Origin: an uncultured Alphaproteobacteria bacterium
GTDB taxonomy: Bacteria; Pseudomonadota; Alphaproteobacteria; HIMB59
Reading direction: 5' to 3'
Length of the DNA stretch: 64,000 nucleotides
Assembly (NCBI GenBank): GCA_902611415.1
Contig: CACLZM010000001.1
Location: 62,001-126,000, forward strand
Made by a program: the position numbers and the translations under genes. This document shows positions 45,549 through 55,975 of this stretch, one piece after another. A model generated the notes under the pieces. It did no database searches, was not told the origin of the DNA, and saw only the letters and a list, made by a program, of their open reading frames with translations. Numbering within the stretch: position 1 is the first letter of the stretch; the number at the start of each line of letters is the position of its first letter.

Positions 45549-46546
45549 TGACAAGTTTATCCTTTGAGTTAACAATTGGTATTTTAAAAATATTTAGTTT
45601 TGTTGTCCCTGTTCTAGTTTCTGTTGCATTATTAGTGTACCTAGAAAGAAAAGTGCTTGGTGCTGTTCAATTAAGAAAAGGCCCTAACGTTGTTGGACCA
45701 TTCGGAATACTACAGAGTTTTGCTGATGTCTTAAAATTACTCACTAAGGAGAATTTACTTCCCTCTAGCTCAAACAAGTTCCTTTTTATCTTTGCGCCTA
45801 TGCTTACTTTAATATTAAGTTTAATAGCTTGGGCTGTTATCCCAATTAGCTCAACTTATGTTATAGCAAATATAAATATAGGTATTCTATATTTGTTCGC
45901 TGTGTCATCGTTTGGTGTTTATGGAGTTATTATCGCTGGTTGGGCTAGTAATTCTAAGTATCCATTTTTAGGGGCATTAAGATCAGCAGCTCAGATGATT
46001 TCTTATGAAGTATCAATAGGTTTTGTAATCATAACAGTTTTAATTTGTGTCGGCTCATTAAATTTAATTGATATTGTAGAGAGTCAAAAGAATATGTGGT
46101 TTGCAATACCACTGTTACCTATGTTTGTTATATTTATAATTTCAGCATTAGCTGAAACAAATAGACTCCCATTTGATTTACCTGAAGATGAAGCCACATT
46201 AGTTGCAGGTTTTTTCACCGAATACTCATCAATATCATTTGGATTATTTTTTTTAGCAGAATACGCCAATATGATTTTAATGAGTTCCCTAACTGTAATT
46301 TTATTTTTAGGAGGTTGGTACCCTCCAATAGATATATTCCCTTTAAATGCAATACCTGGAATATTTTGGTTTGTAATTAAAGTATTTTTAATTCTTTTTG
46401 TGTTTTTATGGGTCAGAGCAACTTTCCCTAGATATAGGTATGACCAACTTATGCGACTTGGCTGGAAAATCTTTCTACCTTTTACTTTGATTTGGGTAGT
46501 TATTACATCGGCATTTTTATTTTACTTTGGATTATTACCTAATTAA
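45548..46546 (+). CDS. nuoH: NADH-quinone oxidoreductase subunit H
   Basis: A 332-residue membrane subunit with eight helices that closes the quinone chamber. Signatures: [66 protein letters not shown], and [18 protein letters not shown]. Confidence 0.97.
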   Translation: MTSLSFELTIGILKIFSFVVPVLVSVALLVYLERKVLGAVQLRKGPNVVGPFGILQSFADVLKLLTKENLLPSSSNKFLFIFAPMLTLILSLIAWAVIPISSTYVIANINIGILYLFAVSSFGVYGVIIAGWASNSKYPFLGALRSAAQMISYEVSIGFVIITVLICVGSLNLIDIVESQKNMWFAIPLLPMFVIFIISALAETNRLPFDLPEDEATLVAGFFTEYSSISFGLFFLAEYANMILMSSLTVILFLGGWYPPIDIFPLNAIPGIFWFVIKVFLILFVFLWVRATFPRYRYDQLMRLGWKIFLPFTLIWVVITSAFLFYFGLLPN

Positions 46547-46548
46547 CA

Positions 46549-47037
46549 ATGACAACACTAATTAAATACATTAAATCCTTTACTCTTTTCGAACTAATGA
46601 AAGGTTTGAAATTAACGATTACCTATTTTTTTAAGCCAAAAGTAACTCTTAATTACCCTAATCAAAAAGGCCCTATCAGTCCTCGCTTTAGGGGAGAACA
46701 TGCTTTGAGAAGATACCCAAATGGTGAGGAAAGATGTATAGCATGTAAGTTATGTGAAGCAGTTTGCCCTGCGCAAGCTATAACTATCGAAGCAGAAGCA
46801 AAACCCGACGGAAGTAGAAGAACTACCCGATATGACATTGACATGACAAAGTGTATTTATTGTGGTTTATGCGAAGAGGCATGCCCAGTAGATGCAATTG
46901 TTGAAGGACCCAATTTTGAGTATGCTACTGAAACAAGAGAAGAATTACTTTATGATAAGGAAAAGCTTTTACGAAACGGAGATATATGGGAAAAACAAAT
47001 TAGTGAAAATCTTAAAAGGGACAGCAAATATAGATAA
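46549..47037 (+). CDS. nuoI: NADH-quinone oxidoreductase subunit I
   Basis: A 162-residue ferredoxin-like subunit with two [4Fe-4S] clusters (N6a, N6b): [12 protein letters not shown] and [12 protein letters not shown]. Preceded by the conserved [17 protein letters not shown]. Overlaps nuoJ by one base. Confidence 0.97.
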   Translation: MTTLIKYIKSFTLFELMKGLKLTITYFFKPKVTLNYPNQKGPISPRFRGEHALRRYPNGEERCIACKLCEAVCPAQAITIEAEAKPDGSRRTTRYDIDMTKCIYCGLCEEACPVDAIVEGPNFEYATETREELLYDKEKLLRNGDIWEKQISENLKRDSKYR

Positions 47038-47636
47038 TGTTTCTTGTTGGTTCTTTTTTTTTGTTCGCAGCATTTTTGATCACCACATGTATTTTTGTCA
47101 TATTTTCAAAAAACCCAGTCAACTCTGTACTCTTTCTTGTATTAGCTTTTCTTAATTCCACATTTCTTTTTATTCTTATCGGCGCAGAGTTCGTTGGTAT
47201 TATCCTTGCGATCGTTTATATAGGAGCAGTAGCCATACTATTTCTTTTTGTTGTGATGATGCTTGATATTCAAATCACAACTTTAATGTTTAATATTAAA
47301 AGATATATACCCCTTGCATTACTTTTTGCTGGTATAATTTTAGCTGAAATAATCTATTTAACTGTATTTAAAACTTCAAAAGATAATTTAGACACTTTTA
47401 TTAGGTCTAAAAATAATACTGAACAAATTGGAGATGTGCTTTACACAGAGTATTTTATTGATTTTCAGTTAAGCGGTATCGTTTTGTTACTTGCTATGAT
47501 TGGTGCAATTGTTTTAACACATGTGTATAGACCAACAATCAAAAGACAAAATATAGAAAGTCAAAACTCTACTACAGCCGAAGATAGAGTAAAACTAGTA
47601 AAAATTAAGTCTGGTGAGGGTATTAAAGATGACTAG
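47037..47636 (+). CDS. nuoJ: NADH-quinone oxidoreductase subunit J
   Basis: A 199-residue, five-helix subunit of the membrane arm. The conserved helix 3 with its pi-bulge region reads EFVGIILAIVYIGAVAILFLFVVMML. The tail beyond residue 170 is polar and variable. Overlaps nuoK by 8 nt. Confidence 0.95.
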   Translation: MFLVGSFFLFAAFLITTCIFVIFSKNPVNSVLFLVLAFLNSTFLFILIGAEFVGIILAIVYIGAVAILFLFVVMMLDIQITTLMFNIKRYIPLALLFAGIILAEIIYLTVFKTSKDNLDTFIRSKNNTEQIGDVLYTEYFIDFQLSGIVLLLAMIGAIVLTHVYRPTIKRQNIESQNSTTAEDRVKLVKIKSGEGIKDD

Positions 47637-47940
47637 CCTCACGTATAATCATTTCTTCATACTTTCTTTAATTGTTTTTATCATAGGATGCTTTGGATTA
47701 TTTTTAAATAGAAGAAATATGATCCTAATTTTAATGTGTATTGAAATTATATTATTGGCTGCAAATATTAATTTTGTATCAGCTTCGGTTTTCCTAAATG
47801 ATATTAATGGTCAGGTATTTTCCATTTTTATTTTAACTATTGCCGCTGCAGAAGCAGCCATTGGCTTAGCCATATTGGTTATTTATTTCAGAAATAAGGG
47901 AGAGATTGATATTACTCAAATCAATCAATTAAAAGATTAA
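47629..47940 (+). CDS. nuoK: NADH-quinone oxidoreductase subunit K
   Basis: A 103-residue, three-helix subunit (MrpC-like). The conserved glutamates lie in MCIEIILLAANINF and AAAEAAIGLAILV. I use the ATG of MTSLTYNHF, placed 9 nt after GGTGAGGG; the track's start adds five residues and a longer overlap with nuoJ. Confidence 0.95.
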   Translation: MTSLTYNHFFILSLIVFIIGCFGLFLNRRNMILILMCIEIILLAANINFVSASVFLNDINGQVFSIFILTIAAAEAAIGLAILVIYFRNKGEIDITQINQLKD

Positions 47941-49856
47941 TGTTAAGTTATAAATTACTTTTTTTTCTTCCTCTAATTTCAACCATTTTTACATATCCTT
48001 TTGGAGTGTTATTAGGCGAAAAAACTGCCCAATATTTCTCCTCTACTTTAATATCTATAGCAGCTATTTTAAGTTGGTTCTTATTTATCAGTTTTTCTAA
48101 TTCTTCATCGTCTGAAATTATAATTCCTGTCCTAGAGTGGTTTTTTGTTTCTGGTCAGTTCTTTAATTGGGGAATTTCTGTAAATTCTCTTACTCTTTTG
48201 ATGTTAACACTTGTTCTCACAGTTTCCGCATTGGTTCATATTTATTCAATTGAGTACATGTCTCATGATAACTCAAAAGTAAGGTTCATGACTTATTTGA
48301 GTCTGTTTACTTTTTGTATGGTTGCCTTAGTAGTAAGTGATAATTTAATTCAGTTATTTTTTGGTTGGGAGGGTGTTGGTCTAGCCTCTTATTTATTAAT
48401 AGGTTTCTGGCATCATAAGAAGTCTGCAAATTTAGCTGCAATGAAAGCTTTTTTAGTAAACAGAGTTGCAGATTTTGGATTTCTCATCGGTATTGCAACT
48501 CTCTATATATTTTTAGACACATTATCTATTAATGAAATAATTGCAGGGAAAGAGAAATTATTTAGCTATCAAATTAATTTTTTAGGATTTGAAATTAATG
48601 CTTTAATTTTTTCTTGTTTTTTCCTTTTCATAGGTGCTATGGGAAAATCTGCCCAGTTTGGCTTTCATACATGGTTACCTGATGCTATGGAGGGACCTAC
48701 ACCTGTCTCAGCATTAATTCATGCAGCAACAATGGTAACAGCTGGTGTATTCTTGACTGTAAGATTTTCAGAATTAATGGTCATGTCTGACTTCATAATG
48801 ACTTTTGTTTTAATAATAGGTCTATTAACAGCATTCTTCGCTGCATCAGTGGGCTTTTTTCAAAAAGATATAAAAAAGGTAATAGCTTACTCAACTTGTA
48901 GTCAGTTGGGTTTCATGTTTGTGGCTTGTGGTTTAGGCGCATTTAATATCGCAATTTTTCATTTAATAACACATGGTTATTTTAAGGCATTACTCTTTTT
49001 ATCTTCAGGATCTGTTATTCATGGTGTTCACGATGAACAAGATATGGATAAAATGGGAAATCTTTTTTCAAAGATGAAAATCACCGCAGTAATGATGTGG
49101 ATAGGTACATTAGCTATTATAGGTTTTCCATATTCATCAGGTTACTTTTCAAAAGATCTAATTTTAAGTTCATCATTTAACTTAATTAGTTTAGGCCCAT
49201 TGGTTTATGTAATTTTAGCTATTGTCTCTGCCATGACGGCATTTTACTCTTTCAGGCTCATATTTAAGGTGTTTCATGGAAATTATAATGGATCTTATGA
49301 TTATGAAAAAATTCATGAATCCGGTCCTTTTATGTTAGTTCCATTATTATTACTTTCTGTAGGAGCAATTCTAGCAGGCTTCTTCCTAAACGATTTGTTA
49401 GCGGGATATAATTCAATAAATTTCTGGAACGGAATAATATTTTTGAGTCAAAATAAGCAATATTACTCGTCTTTTTATCCAATTTTATCAAAATCTTTTG
49501 TAGCTTTCGGTGTAGGGTTGGCAGTTTATTATTATGGTTATAATTTAAATAAACTTGCTGACTTAAAAAAACGTTTTGACACAATCTATAATTTTATTTT
49601 GAACAAATGGTATTTTGATGAACTTTATAACAAAATTTTTGTTTTACCACTTTACAATTTAGGTAAGTTTTTATGGACTAAAATAGACCAAGGTATAATT
49701 GATAAGTATTTACCAAACGGAAGTGCCTCAATAGTTTCTTCTATTTCAAAAGCATTTAAAAGGATACAAACAGGGTATATTTTCGATTACACTTTTATAA
49801 TAATTTCTGGTTTCACACTCTTTATAACTATCATTTTTTATATATCCATAACCTAA
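47940..49856 (+). CDS. nuoL: NADH-quinone oxidoreductase subunit L
   Basis: A 638-residue antiporter-like proton-pumping subunit at the end of the membrane arm. Signatures: HIYSIEYMSHD, FFGWEGVGLASYLLIGFWH, KSAQFGFHTWLPDAMEGPTPVSALIHAATMVTAGVFL, and the long lateral helix at the C-terminus. Confidence 0.97.
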   Translation: MLSYKLLFFLPLISTIFTYPFGVLLGEKTAQYFSSTLISIAAILSWFLFISFSNSSSSEIIIPVLEWFFVSGQFFNWGISVNSLTLLMLTLVLTVSALVHIYSIEYMSHDNSKVRFMTYLSLFTFCMVALVVSDNLIQLFFGWEGVGLASYLLIGFWHHKKSANLAAMKAFLVNRVADFGFLIGIATLYIFLDTLSINEIIAGKEKLFSYQINFLGFEINALIFSCFFLFIGAMGKSAQFGFHTWLPDAMEGPTPVSALIHAATMVTAGVFLTVRFSELMVMSDFIMTFVLIIGLLTAFFAASVGFFQKDIKKVIAYSTCSQLGFMFVACGLGAFNIAIFHLITHGYFKALLFLSSGSVIHGVHDEQDMDKMGNLFSKMKITAVMMWIGTLAIIGFPYSSGYFSKDLILSSSFNLISLGPLVYVILAIVSAMTAFYSFRLIFKVFHGNYNGSYDYEKIHESGPFMLVPLLLLSVGAILAGFFLNDLLAGYNSINFWNGIIFLSQNKQYYSSFYPILSKSFVAFGVGLAVYYYGYNLNKLADLKKRFDTIYNFILNKWYFDELYNKIFVLPLYNLGKFLWTKIDQGIIDKYLPNGSASIVSSISKAFKRIQTGYIFDYTFIIISGFTLFITIIFYISIT

Positions 49857-49857
49857 G

Positions 49858-51312
49858 ATGAGTTTCCCAATATTATCACTGTTAATTCTAACACCTATTA
49901 TAGGAGCATTAACACTCTCACTTTCAAGTAGTACGCAACTTAAAAATAAAACTATTTTTCTATCAGGTTTATGGATAACAACAGGTGAATTTCTTCTTAG
50001 TTTGTTATTACCAATTTTTTATGATAAATCAAAAAATGGTTATCAATTTATAGAGTTTCATACTTGGTTTGATAAGTTTGATATAAATTACTATGTCGGA
50101 GTTGACGGTGTTTCAATACCACTTATATTACTGACTACATTCTTAGTCCCTATTTGTTTGTTGTGTTCTATTAGCTCTATTCAAAATAGAGCCAAAGAAT
50201 TTGTTATTTATTTTTTATTGCTTGAGAGTTTTATTATAGGAGTATTTGTTAGTATCGATCTTGTAATTTTTTACGTTTTCTTTGAAGCTGTTTTAATCCC
50301 GATGTTTTTGATAATTGGAATTTGGGGAGGAGAGAACAGACTTTATGCTACCTTCAAATTCTTTCTCTACACACTAGCAGGATCTGTTTTAATGTTACTT
50401 GCGATTATTTATATTATTTCTAAAGTGAAATCAGGCAATATTGAGTTAATTTCGGACTTTACATTTGATCAGCAAATTGAGTTGGTTCTCTTTTTATGTT
50501 TTTTTGCATCTTTTGCAGTAAAAGTACCTATGTTTCCTTTTCATACATGGTTACCTGATGCACACGTTCAAGCGCCCACGAGTGGATCAGTAATTTTGGC
50601 TGGTGTGCTTCTTAAATTAGGTGCATACGGCTTTATAAGACTATCTTTACCTTTTTTTGAGTATGCCTCAATTTATTTTCAACCAATGATTTTTGCACTA
50701 AGTTGTGTAGCTATTGTTTACACTTCAATCGTAGCTCTAAGACAACTAGATATGAAAAAAATGATTGCCTATTCCTCTGTTGCTCATATGGGATTTGTTA
50801 CCATTGGCATTTTCACTTTAACTCAAGATGGAATTAATGGTGCATATTTTCAGATGATAAGTCATGGAATTGTTTCTGCAGCATTATTTTTAATAGTCGG
50901 CGTGGTATACGAAAGACATCACACTAGAATGATATCTGATTATAGCGGTGTAACAAATGTAATGCCTAAATATTCATTCTTTTTTATGGTTTTTATGCTC
51001 TCATCTGTGGGCCTACCTGGAACTAGTGGTTTTGTTGGTGAGTTCTTAGTTATAATGTCAACCATAAGTGTTAGTGTTTATCTCACTTTTTTTACCGCTA
51101 TTGGAGTAATCTTAGGAGCTTCATACATGCTCTTATTGTATAAAAATATTAATTTCGGAGATTTAAAATCAGATATTAAGCAATTAGCTGACTTAACAAA
51201 TATTGAAATTTTCTACTTCTCCTGTTTAGCATTTCTCACAATGCTTTTAGGAGTTTATCCAAAACTTTTATTTGAAATGATAAATAAGAGTATTTCCTTA
51301 AGCATTATATAA
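49858..51312 (+). CDS. nuoM: NADH-quinone oxidoreductase subunit M
   Basis: A 484-residue antiporter-like subunit. Signatures: VGVDGVSIPLILLT, FFEAVLIPMFLIIGIWGGENR, KVPMFPFHTWLPDAHVQAPTSGSVILAGVLLKLGAYGF, AYSSVAHMGF. Shares one base with the nuoN start. Confidence 0.97.
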   Translation: MSFPILSLLILTPIIGALTLSLSSSTQLKNKTIFLSGLWITTGEFLLSLLLPIFYDKSKNGYQFIEFHTWFDKFDINYYVGVDGVSIPLILLTTFLVPICLLCSISSIQNRAKEFVIYFLLLESFIIGVFVSIDLVIFYVFFEAVLIPMFLIIGIWGGENRLYATFKFFLYTLAGSVLMLLAIIYIISKVKSGNIELISDFTFDQQIELVLFLCFFASFAVKVPMFPFHTWLPDAHVQAPTSGSVILAGVLLKLGAYGFIRLSLPFFEYASIYFQPMIFALSCVAIVYTSIVALRQLDMKKMIAYSSVAHMGFVTIGIFTLTQDGINGAYFQMISHGIVSAALFLIVGVVYERHHTRMISDYSGVTNVMPKYSFFFMVFMLSSVGLPGTSGFVGEFLVIMSTISVSVYLTFFTAIGVILGASYMLLLYKNINFGDLKSDIKQLADLTNIEIFYFSCLAFLTMLLGVYPKLLFEMINKSISLSII

Positions 51313-52700
51313 TGATTAATTTATATCAATTCATACCAGAAATTTTTATATTATCTTTGATTTTGATAACTTTATGTTTTGGATTATTTAATAAGGATAG
51401 GGCTATATCTTTAAATACTTTCGGTTTCATTTTGTTGAGTATTTTGCTTTTAAATTATGGAAAAGAATTTTATAGCACCACAAAATTGTCACTTAATACA
51501 ATTAATTTATTTGTTTTATCTAAAATTATTTTATCTATTGGCTCAATCGTGTTTATTCTACTGTTAAAAAGACCCTTGAAGAATGAAAATTTATATAGAT
51601 ACGAATATGTGTTATTTATACTTTTCGCTATTCTTGGCTCATTTGTTCTTATTTCAAGTAATAATTTTTTAACAGCTTTTATTGGTTTAGAACTACAATC
51701 TTTATCCTTGTACTTGATGGCTGCTTTCAATACTAAAAATTTATCTTCAAATGAAGCAGGTATAAAATATTTTTCTCTTGGTGCTTTATCATCAGGATTT
51801 CTTCTATTTGGTATTTCAATGATTTATTACGATACTGGGTCTTTTAATATACAAAACTTAGACAATTTCACTGCAATAAGCGAAATAGGATTATCATTAG
51901 TACTTATTTCTTTATTTTTTAAAGTTTCCGCTGCTCCATTTCATATTTGGACACCTGATGTGTACGAAGGATCTCCAACTATATCTACACTCTTTTTTGC
52001 AACTTTACCTAAATTTGCATCATTAATATTTTTATTCAGGGTTTATCAAGAACTTAACATTTCTGAAATTAAATCTCTTAATTACATTTTTCAAATGGTA
52101 TGTGCTTTTTCATTATTAGTAGGTGTATATGGGGCCATTTCACAAAAAGTTATAAAAAGACTTCTAGCCTTCAGCTCCATCAACCACATTGGTTTTATGC
52201 TTCTCGGAATAATGAGTTATCAATTTATGTCTGAGGGCACATTATTTTTTTACTTGATTATTTATCTGATTACTACGTTTGGTATTTTTGCTGTTTTACT
52301 GAACTTGAGAACTGTAGATGGGGAATTTACAAAAATATCCCAACTCAATGGTTTAAGATTTAACTCAAATTCGAAATCCATAAGCATGTTGGTGTTTTTC
52401 TTTTCTCTCGCAGGAATACCACCTTTTGCAGGATTCTTCGCAAAGTTCTTCATTCTTTCAGCTTCTATAAACGATGGATTTATTTTTTTATCAATTATTG
52501 CTGTTTTAAGTTCAGTAATTGCTGCATTTTATTACTTAACAATTATTAAGAATATGTTTTTCAATAAATTAGAAATAGAGTTACTAGATGATAATAACAA
52601 AACAGGCAAAGTTATATTTATAACATCTGGATTAATTATAACTTTATTTTTCATCTATCCGGACCCTTTAATTAATTTAGTAGATAATCTTTTCAAATAA
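51312..52700 (+). CDS. nuoN: NADH-quinone oxidoreductase subunit N
   Basis: A 462-residue antiporter-like subunit and last gene of the operon. Signatures: FIGLELQSLSLYLMAAF, KYFSLGALSSGFLLFG, KVSAAPFHIWTPDVYEGSPT, LAFSSINHIGFMLLG. The birA gene follows after 3 nt and may be co-transcribed. Confidence 0.96.
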   Translation: MINLYQFIPEIFILSLILITLCFGLFNKDRAISLNTFGFILLSILLLNYGKEFYSTTKLSLNTINLFVLSKIILSIGSIVFILLLKRPLKNENLYRYEYVLFILFAILGSFVLISSNNFLTAFIGLELQSLSLYLMAAFNTKNLSSNEAGIKYFSLGALSSGFLLFGISMIYYDTGSFNIQNLDNFTAISEIGLSLVLISLFFKVSAAPFHIWTPDVYEGSPTISTLFFATLPKFASLIFLFRVYQELNISEIKSLNYIFQMVCAFSLLVGVYGAISQKVIKRLLAFSSINHIGFMLLGIMSYQFMSEGTLFFYLIIYLITTFGIFAVLLNLRTVDGEFTKISQLNGLRFNSNSKSISMLVFFFSLAGIPPFAGFFAKFFILSASINDGFIFLSIIAVLSSVIAAFYYLTIIKNMFFNKLEIELLDDNNKTGKVIFITSGLIITLFFIYPDPLINLVDNLFK

Positions 52701-52703
52701 AAA

Positions 52704-53390
52704 TTGTATAAAGTTATCTTTGAATCGATTAATTCTACACAAGATGAAATTATCAGCTTTAATAATTATAAAAAAATTTTAAAAAAAAATAATTTATATA
52801 TCCAATCTTTTAGACAGATTAAAGGCACTGGAAGGGGCAAAAAAAAATGGTTAAGCCCTATAGGTAATATTTATTTAACAATTAATCAAAAATTAAAAGC
52901 CTCATTTGCTTTAAGAAATAACTTTTATATTTGTTATATAATCCATAAATTTTTTAAAATTAATTTTAATATTAACCTAGACTACAAATGGCCAAATGAT
53001 TTGTTATTTAAAAATAAAAAAATAGTTGGTGTTGTTGTCAAATCAACTATCTTAGGTAAAAAATCATATCTAAAAACGGGTATAGGAATAAATATAAACA
53101 ATTCTCCAATAGTCGATTCATTTTCTCTATTTAGCATTATCAATGAAAAATCAAATATTCTCGATTTATCAAACATAATTATTGATTTTATTGAACATAA
53201 TTTAACAAAAAAAATATCTAATAAGAATTTAGTGAGATATCTTAATAAATATATGTTTAGGGACTTTAAATTAAATCATCCAATTTTAGGAAAAAATATT
53301 ATTGAAATATTATCAGTAAATGAAGATTTATCTTTAAAGATTAAAATAGATAATGGAACTAAAAATATTTTCTTTGGAGAGCTAATTTGA
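52704..53390 (+). CDS. birA: Biotin--[acetyl-CoA-carboxylase] ligase, catalytic domain only
   Basis: A 228-residue biotin ligase without the N-terminal repressor helix-turn-helix, so it is an enzyme only. Motifs: INSTQDEI at the start, TGRGKKKWLSPIGNIYLT (biotinoyl-AMP site), YKWPNDLLFKNKKIVGVVV, and GIGININNSP. Starts with TTG. Standard neighbour of nuoN and coaX in alphaproteobacteria; overlaps coaX by 4 nt. Confidence 0.93.
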   Translation: MYKVIFESINSTQDEIISFNNYKKILKKNNLYIQSFRQIKGTGRGKKKWLSPIGNIYLTINQKLKASFALRNNFYICYIIHKFFKINFNINLDYKWPNDLLFKNKKIVGVVVKSTILGKKSYLKTGIGININNSPIVDSFSLFSIINEKSNILDLSNIIIDFIEHNLTKKISNKNLVRYLNKYMFRDFKLNHPILGKNIIEILSVNEDLSLKIKIDNGTKNIFFGELI

Positions 53391-54145
53391 ATTTATTAGT
53401 TGATATTGGAAATACATCTATAAAATTTTCATCATTTGTTGATAAGAATTTAAAAAATATCTCTCAAATTAGATACTCAAAGAAAGATTTGAAATTAGTA
53501 ACTCTTTTTTTTAAGAATAAACTTAAAACTCATAATAAAATTTATATTTGCTCTGTTGTCTCAGAAGTAGACAAAGTTATAATTAAAAATTTAAAGTCAT
53601 ATCGAAATCGTTTATTTTTCATTAATAAGAAAAAATTATCTACTTTAGTTCATAAAACTGTAAATTTACACCAACTAGGTAATGATAGGATTATTAATGT
53701 TTTATCCGCAATTAATATTTATCCAAAATCTAAATTTTTTATCATAGTTGATTTAGGCACTGCCACTACATTAGATATCATTATAAATAAAAAATATTAC
53801 GGAGGTGTAATATTACCCGGTCTCACCACCTCTTATGAAAATCTAATTTCTTTAGCTTCTGGTATAAAGATCATGAAATTTTCTAATAAACCTACAATCA
53901 TAGGTAAAAATACTAATCAAGCTCTAATGTCTGGTTTTAATGTGGGTTATAAAATAATGATAGAGTCTTACATAAAATTAATTAAAACTACCTATAAAAG
54001 AAATTTTAAAGTGATTTTTACTGGTGGATATGCTACCTCTATCGACTATAAAAAAGCTAATTTTATTTATAGAGAAGATTTAACTCTTTTAGGTATTTTT
54101 TTTTATCATATTTTTTTAAATGAAAAACTTAGAATTATTAAATAA
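53387..54145 (+). CDS. coaX: Type III pantothenate kinase
   Basis: A 252-residue ASKHA-fold kinase for the first step of CoA synthesis. Motifs: LLVDIGNTSIKFS, LGNDRIINVLSA, FIIVDLGTATTLDII, YYGGVILPGL, VIFTGGYA. TTG start nested in the birA stop (TTGA). No CoaA is visible in the window. Confidence 0.94.
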   Translation: MNLLVDIGNTSIKFSSFVDKNLKNISQIRYSKKDLKLVTLFFKNKLKTHNKIYICSVVSEVDKVIIKNLKSYRNRLFFINKKKLSTLVHKTVNLHQLGNDRIINVLSAINIYPKSKFFIIVDLGTATTLDIIINKKYYGGVILPGLTTSYENLISLASGIKIMKFSNKPTIIGKNTNQALMSGFNVGYKIMIESYIKLIKTTYKRNFKVIFTGGYATSIDYKKANFIYREDLTLLGIFFYHIFLNEKLRIIK

Positions 54146-55778
54146 TAAAAATAACAATTATTTTTTGCCTATTGGAGGAATAGGTGAAATAGGGGGCAAT
54201 AACTATTTATACTCCTTTAAAGGAGAACAAATAATAGTTGATGGTGGTATTTCATTTGCTGATGATAGTCTCCCCGGTGTAGATATAACTATTCCTGATC
54301 CATATATTTTTTTGAATACATCCATTAAACCTAAAGCAATGATACTAACTCACGCGCATGAAGACCATGTTGGAGGACTAGAGTATTACTTTGATAAGAT
54401 TTATTTTCCAATCTATTGCAATCAATTTACTTTTTCTTATATAAAACATAAGTTCAATAAAAAAAAAGATTTTGAGAAAAAATTTGTAATAGTTGAAGAC
54501 TTTCAAAAAGTAGAGTTTGAGAACTTTTCATTTCAATTAATTCCAACAACTCACTCTATACCTGATCCTACAGGTATATTTTTTAAAACATTGGAAGGAA
54601 ATATTTATCATACAGGTGATTGGAAAATAGATAAAAATCCTGTTACTGGCTCACCTTTTGATTACAAAAATTATCAGTTATTAAAAGATGAAAATATCGA
54701 TTTACTTATTGGTGACTCAACAAACGCAGGTGTAAACGAAATATCACGCTCAGAATCTGAGTTAGGTCCATCGTTTGATAATTTATTTAATAAACTTGAA
54801 GGTAGAATTATAGTTACTTGTTTTTCCTCAAATATTGCTAGACTTAAAACCATTATTTCAAATGCGATTAAGCATGATAAAAAAATATTTGTTGTAGGAA
54901 GAAGTATAAAAAGAGCTATTAATACTGCTATAGAAGAAAAGTTAATTGAAAATTTTGAAATTCTTAATGAAAAAAAATTTCAGGATTATAATAAAGATAA
55001 AGTACTTTTAATCTGCACAGGTAGCCAAGGTGAAAAAAACTCTGCTCTTTGGAAGATTGCTCATAATACACATAATCAAATTAAATTAAGCACAAAAGAT
55101 AATATAATTTTTTCATCAAAAGAAATTCCTGGTAACGAAAAATCAATTTCATATTTAAAAAATTCTTTTAGTTACTTAGGCTTAAATATTATCTCTGATG
55201 AAGAGGAATTTGTTCATGTTTCAGGACATCCAGGAAAAAATGAAATAAAAGAATTTTACTCTTTCATTCAACCTAAGTCTTTAATCCCCATGCATGGAGA
55301 ATATCTTCATTTAAAAAAACATTTAGAAATAGCTAAAAGCTTAAAAATTGAAAAAACTAATCTTCTTTTAAGTGGAGATTTATGCCAATTAGATTTAGTA
55401 AATAAAAATCATAAGTTAATTGAACAGTTTGTTATAAAAAAACTACCTGTTGTTCAAAATCTAATTATTGAAGAAGATAATTTTATAAATGAAAGGGGAA
55501 AGATACTTCATAATGGTGTAGTTAGTATTAATTTAATTCTAAACAAACAATTTGATATTATTAAATTTCAAATATCTGATAAAGGTTTCCCTTTTTCCTA
55601 TGATAAAGAAGCAATCCAAGATGAAATTAAAGATATCTTACTAAATAAAATATTGTTTATTAAGGAGGAGATAGATGAAAATTCGCTAAGCGGGTTAGTA
55701 GAGGATGTTTCAAGAAAAACTTATAATAGAAATTTTTCATTAAAGCCTGAATTATTAATACACATATCTTTGATATGA
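54120..55778 (+). CDS. rnj: Ribonuclease J
   Basis: A 552-residue metallo-beta-lactamase/beta-CASP nuclease with 5'-3' exo- and endonuclease activity in RNA maturation. Metal motifs: THAHEDHVGG (about 77-86), HTGDWKID, GDSTNAG; beta-CASP parts: TCFSSNIARL, GRSIKRAI, CTGSQGE, HVSGHPGKNEIKEF, PMHGEYLHL. Overlaps coaX by 26 nt. Confidence 0.94.
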   Translation: MKNLELLNNKNNNYFLPIGGIGEIGGNNYLYSFKGEQIIVDGGISFADDSLPGVDITIPDPYIFLNTSIKPKAMILTHAHEDHVGGLEYYFDKIYFPIYCNQFTFSYIKHKFNKKKDFEKKFVIVEDFQKVEFENFSFQLIPTTHSIPDPTGIFFKTLEGNIYHTGDWKIDKNPVTGSPFDYKNYQLLKDENIDLLIGDSTNAGVNEISRSESELGPSFDNLFNKLEGRIIVTCFSSNIARLKTIISNAIKHDKKIFVVGRSIKRAINTAIEEKLIENFEILNEKKFQDYNKDKVLLICTGSQGEKNSALWKIAHNTHNQIKLSTKDNIIFSSKEIPGNEKSISYLKNSFSYLGLNIISDEEEFVHVSGHPGKNEIKEFYSFIQPKSLIPMHGEYLHLKKHLEIAKSLKIEKTNLLLSGDLCQLDLVNKNHKLIEQFVIKKLPVVQNLIIEEDNFINERGKILHNGVVSINLILNKQFDIIKFQISDKGFPFSYDKEAIQDEIKDILLNKILFIKEEIDENSLSGLVEDVSRKTYNRNFSLKPELLIHISLI

Positions 55779-55975
55779 AGTTTTTATTTTTACTTTTTAT
55801 TATCTGGTGGGTTATTTTTATGACAATATTACCTATTAAAAGATCTGATTTTGAAGAGGGTATGCCAAAAAAGTCTTATTTAGGAATTAAATTTTTAGTT
55901 TCATTTACTCTATCAATGATCGTATCTTTTTTTATAATAAAATATGAAAATAATATATTCGAATACTTTAAATGA
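55775..55975 (+). CDS. DUF1467 small membrane protein
   Basis: A 66-residue, two-helix inner-membrane protein with the DUF1467 pattern: FIIWWVIFMTILPIKRS, a short loop with PKKSYLGIKF, then a second helix. Function unknown; almost always between rnj and proS in alphaproteobacteria, as here, with 4-nt overlaps on both sides. Confidence 0.82.
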   Translation: MKFLFLLFIIWWVIFMTILPIKRSDFEEGMPKKSYLGIKFLVSFTLSMIVSFFIIKYENNIFEYFK